Assembly: GCA_023430065.1 (NCBI GenBank)
Contig: JAEZCG010000228.1
Span: 1-55,847 of the forward strand
Reading direction: 5' to 3'
DNA length: 55,847 nucleotides
From: Pseudomonadota bacterium
GTDB lineage: Bacteria > Pseudomonadota > Gammaproteobacteria > Burkholderiales > SHXO01
Part shown: one piece after another, positions 49,096 to 55,847 of the stretch
How the letters are laid out: every line of letters starts with the position of its first letter
Position numbering within the stretch: the first letter of the stretch is position 1
Position numbers and translations under genes: made by a program
The notes under the pieces: generated by a model
The model's database searches: none
Told to the model about the DNA's origin: nothing
Seen by the model: only the letters and a program-made list of their open reading frames with translations

Positions 49096-50823
49096 ATGTC
49101 CTTCACCATCCACGGCATCGGTGTCTCGAGCGGCATCGCGATCGGGCGTGCGCACCTGCTCACGCACACGCAGCTGGAGGTGGAGCACTACGACATCGAC
49201 GAGGCCGAAGTCGAACAGGAGAAAGAGCGCTTCGACCAGGCCATCCTCACCGCACGTGGCGAACTCGCCGCACTGGTCGAGCACATTCCCGAGAACGCGC
49301 CGCCGGAGTTCGAGGGCTTCCTCAATCTGCATTTGATGATCCTGGGCGACAGCACGCTGTCGGAGACGCCGAAGACGCTGATCGAGACGCAACGCTGCAA
49401 CGCGGAGTGGGCGCTGACGCAGCAGACCGAGGAACTGCTCGCGCAGTTCGATCGGATGGAAGACGCGTATCTGCGCGAACGCAAGGCCGACGTCGTGCAG
49501 GTGGTCGAGCGGGTGCTCAAGGCATTGCTCGGCAAGCCGCGCAGCATCCCTGCACCGCGTCATCCCGAGGAGGACAGCATCCTCGTGGCGCACGATCTCT
49601 CGCCCGCGGACGTAATCCTGTTCAAGCAGCACCGCTTCGCGAGCTTCGTCACCGATGTGGGAGGCGTCACCTCGCACACCGCCATCCTCGCGCGCAGCCT
49701 CGGCATCCCGTCGATCGTGGCCTTGCACCACGCGCGCCAGCTCATCCACGAGAACGAGCTGCTGATCGTCGACGGCACCAACGGCGTGGTCATCGTCAAC
49801 CCCGACGCCAACGTGCTGGCCGAATTCCACCTGCGTCAGGAGCAGTGGCAGCTCGAGCGCGAGAAGCTCAAGCGGCTGAAGACCACGCGCGCCGCCACCC
49901 TGGACGGCACCCGCATCGAGCTGCACGCGAACATCGAGCTTCCTGAGGACGTGGACCAGGCCCGTGCCAATTCCGCCGCCGGGATCGGCCTGTTCCGCAG
50001 CGAGTTCCTGTTCCTCAATCGGGGCGAGATCCCGAGCGAGGACGAGCAGTTCGAGGCCTATCGCAAGGTGGCGATGGCGATGTCACCCCTGCCGGTGACG
50101 ATACGCACGCTCGACATGGGTGCGGACAAGACCTGGAAGGGAGCCACCGACCGGGTCTCGCCCAATCCGGCGCTGGGTCTACGCGCGATCCGCCTGTGCC
50201 TGGCCGAGCCGCGCATGTTCCACGCGCAGCTGCGCGCGATCCTGCGCGCCTCGCACTACGGCAAGCTCAAGATCCTCGTGCCGATGCTGTCCACCTCGCA
50301 CGAGCTGAACCAGACGCTGCACCTGCTCGACGAGGCCAAGCGCAGCCTCGATGCAGATGGAATCGCCTATGATCGGAGCATCGTCGTCGGGGGCATGATC
50401 GAGGTGCCGGCCGCGGCGCTATCGCTGTCCACGTTCATGCGCAAGCTCGATTTCCTGTCGATCGGGACCAACGACCTGATTCAGTACACGCTTGCCATCG
50501 ATCGCACCGACGACAGCGTGGCACATCTGTACGATCCCCTGCATCCGGCCGTGCTGCAGCTGGTGGCGCAGATCATCCGCGGCGGCCACAAGGCCGGCAA
50601 GCCGGTGGCGGTGTGCGGCGAGATGGCCGGAGACGTGCGCCTGACTCGCATCCTGCTCGGATTCGGGCTGCGCCAGTTCTCCATGCACCCGGCCCAGCTG
50701 CTCAGCATCAAGCAGCAGGTGCTGCGCACCGACCTGAGCGAGGCGACACAGATCGCCGGCAAGATGCTCAAGTCGGACGATCCCGAACGCCTGCTCTCGC
50801 TGCTCGAGCGCATCAACGTCTAG
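49096..50823 (+). CDS. ptsI: Phosphoenolpyruvate-protein phosphotransferase (Enzyme I)
   Basis: The 575-residue EI has the phospho-His194 in GGVTSHTAILARSLGIPS, the PEP-binding GIGLFRSEFLF and FSIGTNDLIQYTLAIDR (parts), and the C-terminal CGEMAGD motif. It draws phosphate from PEP for HPr. It follows ptsH by 29 bases, preceded by a G-run. No dedicated terminator is seen before holA eight bases later. Confidence 0.97.
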   Translation: MSFTIHGIGVSSGIAIGRAHLLTHTQLEVEHYDIDEAEVEQEKERFDQAILTARGELAALVEHIPENAPPEFEGFLNLHLMILGDSTLSETPKTLIETQRCNAEWALTQQTEELLAQFDRMEDAYLRERKADVVQVVERVLKALLGKPRSIPAPRHPEEDSILVAHDLSPADVILFKQHRFASFVTDVGGVTSHTAILARSLGIPSIVALHHARQLIHENELLIVDGTNGVVIVNPDANVLAEFHLRQEQWQLEREKLKRLKTTRAATLDGTRIELHANIELPEDVDQARANSAAGIGLFRSEFLFLNRGEIPSEDEQFEAYRKVAMAMSPLPVTIRTLDMGADKTWKGATDRVSPNPALGLRAIRLCLAEPRMFHAQLRAILRASHYGKLKILVPMLSTSHELNQTLHLLDEAKRSLDADGIAYDRSIVVGGMIEVPAAALSLSTFMRKLDFLSIGTNDLIQYTLAIDRTDDSVAHLYDPLHPAVLQLVAQIIRGGHKAGKPVAVCGEMAGDVRLTRILLGFGLRQFSMHPAQLLSIKQQVLRTDLSEATQIAGKMLKSDDPERLLSLLERINV

Positions 50824-50830
50824 CTGCTCG

Positions 50831-51877
50831 ATGCGAATCGACTCGGAGCAACTCGTCCAGCACCTCGAGCGCGGCCTGCAGCGGCTGTATACCGTCTACG
50901 GTGACGAGCCCCTGCTCGCGCTGGAGGCCGCCGACCGCATCCGCAGCCGGGCGCGGGCCGAGGGTTACCTCGAGCGGGAACTCGTCATCGTCGAATCGGC
51001 CGGCGACTGGGCCCAGGTCGGCGCGAGCGCAAGCAGCCTGTCGCTGTTCGGCACCCGGCGCCTGCTCGATCTGCGGGTGCCGTCCGGAAAGCCGGGTACG
51101 GAGGGCGCCGAGGTCCTCAAGCGCTACACCTCCGGCCTGCCGCCCGACACGCTCACCCTGATCACGCTTCCGAGGCTCGACCGCGCGGTGCTCACCAGCG
51201 GCTGGTTCGAGGCGCTCGACGCCGCCGGCATCGTGGTTGCGGCCAACGCCGTCCCGGCCGCCCGGCTGCCGCAGTGGCTGGCCGGACGCCTGGCGCAGCA
51301 GAAGCAGGAGGCCGACCGCGCAACGCTGCAGTTCCTTGCCGACATGGTCGAGGGCAATCTCCTCGCCGCCCGGCAGGAGGTACAGAAACTCGGCCTGCTG
51401 TTTGCGCCCGGCAAGCTGGCATCGGACGCGGTGCGAGCCGCGGTTTCGGATGTCGCGCGCTATGACGTGTTCAAGATCGGCGAACCGCTGCTCGCCGGCG
51501 ACCATGCGCGCTTCATGCGGATCCTGAATGGCCTCCAGGCCGAAGGCGCCGCCGCACCGCTCGTCCTGTGGGCGATCACCGAGGAGATCCACGCGCTGTG
51601 GCGCGTGTCGATGCTGACCCGATCGGGGCGGCCGCTGCAGGCGGCCCTGCGCGAGGCACGCGTCTGGGGTCCGCGCGCCGAGCTGCTGCCGCAGGCACTA
51701 CGCCGGACCTCCCCGGCGCGGCTCGAACGCGCGCTGCTGCAGGCGGCCGAAACGGACCGAGCCATCAAGGGGATCGGCTCGGGCGCTCCGTGGGACGAAC
51801 TGCTGCGGCTGGGAATCCTGGTGGCCGGGACACCGCAGCGGCCGGGCCAGGACAATCGGGGTAGAATCCGGGCGTGA
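50831..51877 (+). CDS. holA: DNA polymerase III subunit delta
   Basis: The 348-residue protein matches HolA: an N-terminal RarA-like nucleotide-binding fold without Walker motifs ([19 protein letters not shown] near 20), [20 protein letters not shown], and a C-terminal collar domain with [21 protein letters not shown] (parts). It opens the beta clamp within the clamp loader. The start eight bases after ptsI lacks a good ribosome binding site and may be coupled. Confidence 0.93.
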   Translation: MRIDSEQLVQHLERGLQRLYTVYGDEPLLALEAADRIRSRARAEGYLERELVIVESAGDWAQVGASASSLSLFGTRRLLDLRVPSGKPGTEGAEVLKRYTSGLPPDTLTLITLPRLDRAVLTSGWFEALDAAGIVVAANAVPAARLPQWLAGRLAQQKQEADRATLQFLADMVEGNLLAARQEVQKLGLLFAPGKLASDAVRAAVSDVARYDVFKIGEPLLAGDHARFMRILNGLQAEGAAAPLVLWAITEEIHALWRVSMLTRSGRPLQAALREARVWGPRAELLPQALRRTSPARLERALLQAAETDRAIKGIGSGAPWDELLRLGILVAGTPQRPGQDNRGRIRA

Positions 51878-51878
51878 T

Positions 51879-51900
51879 CGCAGGGTGATCCGACCCTGCG
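51879..51900 (+). other. Hairpin in the holA-proA gap
   Basis: CGCAGGGT (51879-51886) and ACCCTGCG (51893-51900) form a perfect 8-bp stem with a six-base loop, directly after the holA stop. No T-run follows. It may be a leader structure of proA or a Rho-dependent end. Confidence 0.45.
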
Positions 51901-51920
51901 CAATGCAGGTCGTGATCCCG

Positions 51921-53177
51921 ATGGACATTCATTCCTACATGCACGGCGTGGGTCGCGAGGCGCGCCGTGCCGCCCGCGCCATGGCGCGCGCCGAGACGCG
52001 CGCGAAGGATGGCGCACTGCTGGCGATCGCGGAAGCCATCGAGCGCGACAGCGCACGGCTGCTCGCAGCCAATGCCGAGGACGTGGACGCAGCCCGGTCC
52101 AAGGGCCTGGACCCAGCGATGGTGGATCGGCTCAGGTTGAGCACGAAAAGCGTGGCGGCCATGGCACAGGGGCTGCGGGAAATCGCGGCGCTGCGCGATC
52201 CGATCGGCGAGATCACCGAGCTCGCCTACCGGCCCAGCGGGATCCAGGTGGGCCGCATGCGCGTGCCGCTGGGCGTGGTCGCGATCATCTACGAAGCGCG
52301 TCCGAACGTGACGGCGGATGCCGCCGGCTTGTGCCTGAAGTCGGGCAACGCGGCAATCCTGCGCGGCGGCTCCGAGGCGATCCGCTCCAACCAGGCGATC
52401 GCCGCCTGCGTGCGCGAGGGACTCGCCAGCGCCGGCCTGCCGGAGGCAGCGGTGCAAGTGGTGGAGACGACGGACCGCGCGGCAGTCGGTGAACTGATTA
52501 CGATGAGGGAGTTCGTCGACATCATCGTGCCACGAGGGGGCAAGGGGCTGATCGAGCGCGTCTCCAACGAGTCGCGCATTCCCGTACTCAAGCACCTCGA
52601 CGGCATCTGCCACGTCTACATCGACGATCGGGCGGATCTGGACAAGGCGCTGCGCATCGCCGACAACGCCAAGACCCAGCGCTACGGCACCTGCAACACC
52701 ATGGAGACGCTGCTCGTGCACCGGGACATCGCCGGGCGCGCGCTGCCGCCGCTGGCGAAAGTCTATGCCGAGAAGGGGGTCGAGTTGCGCGGCTGCGAGC
52801 GCGCGCGCGCGATCGTGGACGCGATGCTGCCCGCGACGGACCAGGACTGGTACACCGAGTACCTCGCGCCGATCCTGAGCGTGCGCGTGGTGGACGATCT
52901 CGACCAGGCGATGGAACACATCGCGGCCTACGGTTCGCAGCACACCGATGCCATCGTCACGGAAGACTACACTCGCGCGCGCCGCTTCCTGCGCGAGGTC
53001 GATTCCAGCTCGGTGATGGTGAATGCCTCCACTCGCTTCGCCGATGGGTTCGAGTACGGCCTCGGGGCCGAGATCGGCATCTCCACCGACAAGCTGCACG
53101 CACGGGGTCCGGTCGGACTCGAAGGACTGACCTCGCAGAAGTACGTCGTACTCGGCGACGGCCACATCCGCACCTGA
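51921..53177 (+). CDS. proA: Gamma-glutamyl phosphate reductase
   Basis: ProA reduces gamma-glutamyl phosphate to glutamate semialdehyde in proline synthesis. The 418-residue protein shows [34 protein letters not shown], the catalytic Cys in [13 protein letters not shown] and the C-terminal [20 protein letters not shown] (region near 380-400). The ATG at 51921 gives the family-typical [15 protein letters not shown] opening; the ATG at 51903 would add six residues. proB is not in the window. Confidence 0.97.
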   Translation: MDIHSYMHGVGREARRAARAMARAETRAKDGALLAIAEAIERDSARLLAANAEDVDAARSKGLDPAMVDRLRLSTKSVAAMAQGLREIAALRDPIGEITELAYRPSGIQVGRMRVPLGVVAIIYEARPNVTADAAGLCLKSGNAAILRGGSEAIRSNQAIAACVREGLASAGLPEAAVQVVETTDRAAVGELITMREFVDIIVPRGGKGLIERVSNESRIPVLKHLDGICHVYIDDRADLDKALRIADNAKTQRYGTCNTMETLLVHRDIAGRALPPLAKVYAEKGVELRGCERARAIVDAMLPATDQDWYTEYLAPILSVRVVDDLDQAMEHIAAYGSQHTDAIVTEDYTRARRFLREVDSSSVMVNASTRFADGFEYGLGAEIGISTDKLHARGPVGLEGLTSQKYVVLGDGHIRT

Positions 53178-53227
53178 ATTTCCTGCCCTCGCCGAAGGGC
53201 GCAACAACGAGAAGCCTTGAACCGCCC

Positions 53228-55000
53228 ATGAGCAACGTTATCGAGGTCAAGGTTCCCGACATCGGGGACTTCAAGGACGTGCCCGTCATCGAAGTGCTGG
53301 TGAAGGCGGGCGACACTGTCGCGGCCGAGGCGTCGCTGATCACCCTCGAATCCGACAAGGCGACGATGGAAGTGCCGGCACCCGAGGCAGGCACCGTCAA
53401 GGACCTGCGGGTGAAGGTCGGCGACAAGGTGTCCGAGGGCGTGGTCATCCTGACACTGGAGGTTGCCGGCACCACGGCACAGGCGAGCGCGCCCGCTGCG
53501 GCGCCCGCGGCACCGGCCGCGAAGGAATCAGAGTCCCGGCCGGCTCCGGCCGCTGCAACGCCCGCCCCTACTCCGGGTGCCGCGGTGAAGGGGGACATCC
53601 ATGCGCAGGTGGTCGTCATCGGCTCCGGCCCCGGCGGATATACCGCGGCATTCCGTGCAGCGGATCTGGGCAAGCAGGTGGTGCTGGTCGAGCGCTACGA
53701 AGGATTGGGAGGCGTGTGCACGAACGTCGGCTGCATCCCGTCCAAGGCGCTGCTGCATGCGGCGCGTGTGATCGCCGAGGCAGAGGAGATGTCGCACTTC
53801 GGTGTGGGTTTCGGCCCGGCCAAAGTGGATCTGGACAAGCTGCGAGGGTGGAAGGAGGGCATCGTCGCCCGCTCGAATCGCGGGCTCTCGGGGCTCGCCA
53901 AGCAGCGCAAGGTGCAGGTGGTGACGGGAACGGCGACGTTCACCTCGCCGCACATGCTGGAGGTGAAGGGTAGCGACGGCACCAAGAAGGTGTCCTTCGA
54001 CCACTGCATCATCGCCGCCGGTTCCCAGCCCGCGCGCATACCTGGATTTCCCTACGACGATCCGCGCCTGATGGATTCCACCGGCGCGCTGGCGCTCAGG
54101 GACGCGCCCAAGCGCCTGCTCGTGATCGGCGGCGGCATCATCGGGCTGGAGATGGCCACGGTGTACGATGCCCTCGGGTCGAAGGTGAGCGTGGTCGAGC
54201 TGATGGACGGCCTCATTCCCGGCGCCGATCGCGACGTCGTGAAACCGCTGCACAAGCGCATCGAGAAGCGCTACGAGGCGATCCTGCTCAAGACCAAGGT
54301 GGCGAAGCTGGATGCCGTGAAGGAAGGCATCCGTGCGACGTTCGAGGGCGATGGCGCACCCGCACCCCAGGTGTACGACCGCGTGCTGCTGTCGGTCGGT
54401 CGCCGCCCGAACGGCAAGGTCATCGGTGCAGAGGCGGCGGGTGTCCAGGTGGACGAGCGCGGCTTCATCCGTGTGGACAACCAGATGCGGACCAACGTGC
54501 CGCACATCCACGCCATCGGCGACATCGTTGGCGAACCGATGCTGGCCCACAAGGCGTCGCACGAGGGCAAGCTGGCTGCCGAGGTGATCGCCGGCCACAA
54601 GGCCGCCTTCGACGCACGCACGATCCCCTCCGTCGCTTACACCGATCCCGAGATCGCCTGGATGGGTCTGACGGAAACGGCCGCAAAGGCGCAAGGCATC
54701 GACGTCGAGAAGGCGGTATTCCCATGGGCTGCCAGCGGCAGGGCACGCGCCATCGGACGTGACGAAGGCATGACCAAGCTGTTGTTCGACAAGAGCACGC
54801 GCCGCCTCCTCGGCGCCGCCGTCGTCGGCCCGAATGCCGGAGAACTGATCGCCGAGACGGTGCTGGCGCTGGAGATGGGCGCCGATGCGCAGGACATCGG
54901 CCTGACCATCCACCCGCACCCGACGTTGTCGGAAACCGTGTTCTTCGCCGCAGAGATCGCCGAGGGCAGCATCACCGACCTGTACATGCCGAAGAAGTAG
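53228..55000 (+). CDS. lpdA: Dihydrolipoamide dehydrogenase with N-terminal lipoyl domain
   Basis: The 590-residue protein has a lipoyl domain (1-78, lipoyl-Lys44 in [10 protein letters not shown]), an Ala/Pro-rich hinge (about 82-120) and the E3 flavoprotein. The E3 shows FAD-binding [17 protein letters not shown], redox-active Cys164/Cys169 in GGVCTNVGC, a second dinucleotide fold [13 protein letters not shown] and the catalytic HPHPTLSE near the end. Such fused E3 enzymes serve the pyruvate dehydrogenase complex of many betaproteobacteria. The usual partner genes aceE and aceF are not within 1.7 kb either side, which is a little unusual. Confidence 0.96.
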   Translation: MSNVIEVKVPDIGDFKDVPVIEVLVKAGDTVAAEASLITLESDKATMEVPAPEAGTVKDLRVKVGDKVSEGVVILTLEVAGTTAQASAPAAAPAAPAAKESESRPAPAAATPAPTPGAAVKGDIHAQVVVIGSGPGGYTAAFRAADLGKQVVLVERYEGLGGVCTNVGCIPSKALLHAARVIAEAEEMSHFGVGFGPAKVDLDKLRGWKEGIVARSNRGLSGLAKQRKVQVVTGTATFTSPHMLEVKGSDGTKKVSFDHCIIAAGSQPARIPGFPYDDPRLMDSTGALALRDAPKRLLVIGGGIIGLEMATVYDALGSKVSVVELMDGLIPGADRDVVKPLHKRIEKRYEAILLKTKVAKLDAVKEGIRATFEGDGAPAPQVYDRVLLSVGRRPNGKVIGAEAAGVQVDERGFIRVDNQMRTNVPHIHAIGDIVGEPMLAHKASHEGKLAAEVIAGHKAAFDARTIPSVAYTDPEIAWMGLTETAAKAQGIDVEKAVFPWAASGRARAIGRDEGMTKLLFDKSTRRLLGAAVVGPNAGELIAETVLALEMGADAQDIGLTIHPHPTLSETVFFAAEIAEGSITDLYMPKK

Positions 55001-55014
55001 CGTGCGATGAACGC

Positions 55015-55839
55015 ATGACCTTCACCCCGCTCCTCACCCCGCCGCACGCCGTCGAGCGACCTGCGCTCTGGTTCACGTTCCAGGGGGTTCAGATCCTGGT
55101 ACGGCGCGAGGGCGGGCGTGCCTCGATGCCGCAGCTGCTGCATCCCGTGGAACTGGGCTTGACGCCACTGCGCGAGCAGTACCTGGGCACGCTGGGCGAG
55201 ATGCACTGCTTCGCCTGCGAGGTCGACAAGGAGGCCACGCCGCCGGAGGGCTGGAGCTGGAGCGGCCTGCGCGGATTGTTCGGACTGGTGGACGATGCCA
55301 TGTTCGCGCTCGCAGGGCGCGCGATGCAGATCGTCGACTGGGACCGCTCGCATCAGTACTGCGGGCGCTGCGGCACACCTACCGCAGTCAAGCCAGGCGA
55401 GCGGGCACGCCTCTGCCCGGCGTGCGGCCTGATCCACTATCCACGCCTGGCGCCCGCGGTGATGGCTCTGGTGCGACGGGGCAACGAACTGCTGCTCGCG
55501 CGCTCTGCGCACTTTCCACCCGGCATGCACAGCGCGCTCGCGGGCTTCGTCGAGCCCGGCGAGAGCCTCGAGCAATGCCTGCAGCGCGAGGTGAAGGAAG
55601 AGGTGGGCGTGGACGTCACCAACCTGCGCTACTTCTCGAGCCAGCCGTGGCCGTTCCCGCACTCGCTCATGATCGCCTTCAACTGCGATTACGCCGGCGG
55701 CGACCTCACGCTGCAGCCCGACGAGATCGAGGCGGCGGGGTGGTTCACCCTCGACGCGCTGCCGATCCTGCCGAATCCGATCAGCATTGCGCGCCGGCTG
55801 ATCGACACGACCATCGAACGGATGCGGGCCGGCAGCTAG
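55015..55839 (+). CDS. nudC: NAD+ diphosphatase NudC
   Basis: The 274-residue Nudix enzyme cleaves NADH or NAD-capped RNA. It has an N-terminal domain, a zinc ribbon (CGRCG and CPACG) near 120-140, and the Nudix box GFVEPGESLEQCLQREVKEE (Gx5Ex7REUxEExGU) near 182. The downstream SQPWPFPHSLM motif is the NADH-pyrophosphatase signature. The ATG follows lpdA by 14 bases. The gene is complete; eight bases follow its stop before the window ends. Confidence 0.96.
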   Translation: MTFTPLLTPPHAVERPALWFTFQGVQILVRREGGRASMPQLLHPVELGLTPLREQYLGTLGEMHCFACEVDKEATPPEGWSWSGLRGLFGLVDDAMFALAGRAMQIVDWDRSHQYCGRCGTPTAVKPGERARLCPACGLIHYPRLAPAVMALVRRGNELLLARSAHFPPGMHSALAGFVEPGESLEQCLQREVKEEVGVDVTNLRYFSSQPWPFPHSLMIAFNCDYAGGDLTLQPDEIEAAGWFTLDALPILPNPISIARRLIDTTIERMRAGS

Positions 55840-55847
55840 CTGCCTGT

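Overview
The window is dense, GC-rich chromosomal DNA from a proteobacterium, most likely a betaproteobacterium able to use methylated amines. I recognise 50 protein genes, many in head-to-tail operons with 1-14 base overlaps. I see no tRNA, rRNA, CRISPR array, integrase or insertion sequence. The betaproteobacterial assignment rests on the glutamate-cysteine ligase type, the permease-less PTS (EIIA-HPr-EI), the lipoyl-fused dihydrolipoamide dehydrogenase, and the comM/ubiK/glnK/amtB/gshA/gshB neighbourhood. The species cannot be read from the sequence.

Layout. 1-4.9 kb: a serine hydrolase cut by the window edge, a DUF445 membrane protein with an MgtE-like transporter, a DUF1178 protein and an EamA exporter. 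5.1-9.2 kb: a co-directional set made of an amidohydrolase with a Tat-like signal, an FmdB zinc ribbon, a dihaem (DUF1111) oxidoreductase and an alpha/beta hydrolase. 9.2-14.3 kb: alanine dehydrogenase, an unknown exported protein, the MsrQ/MsrP methionine sulfoxide repair pair and a full-length MgtE. 14.4-20 kb: a DUF486-amidase-exported protein-SnoaL operon, an HExxH exported protein and a PhyH-type dioxygenase. 20-24 kb: metH, whose leader carries a promoter, a SAM-II-like pseudoknot and an intrinsic terminator. 24-29.7 kb: a VIT-type transporter, comM, bioA-bioD, yceI and ubiK. 29.7-31.8 kb: glnK-amtB behind an NtrC/IHF/sigma-54 type promoter and ended by a strong terminator.

33.6-45.7 kb (minus strand) is the centrepiece: a complete N-methylglutamate pathway for monomethylamine. 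The order is mgdA-mgdB-mgdC-mgdD-gmaS-mgsA-mgsB-mgsC, then fhs and an XRE-cupin regulator. GmaS joins methylamine to glutamate. MgsABC makes N-methylglutamate. MgdABCD oxidises it, returns glutamate and passes the C1 unit to tetrahydrofolate. Fhs links the tetrahydrofolate pool to formate. The operon starts at a sigma-70 promoter (TTGACA, 18 bp, GAGAAT) with a perfect 7-5-7 inverted repeat directly upstream of the -35. The regulator gene is the last gene of the block. The block lies between glnK-amtB, which senses and takes up ammonium, and gshA-gshB, which suggests insertion into a conserved neighbourhood.

46-55.8 kb (plus strand): gshA-gshB, a regulatory PTS (EIIA, HPr, EI), holA, proA, a lipoyl-domain dihydrolipoamide dehydrogenase and nudC, which ends just before the window does.

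The strongest items for a second look are the N-methylglutamate operon and its operator, the metH leader RNA, the loss of zinc ligands in the delta-type subunit MgdB, a 9-bp-period repeat inside the mgd operon, and the 5.1-9.2 kb exported redox/hydrolase cluster.
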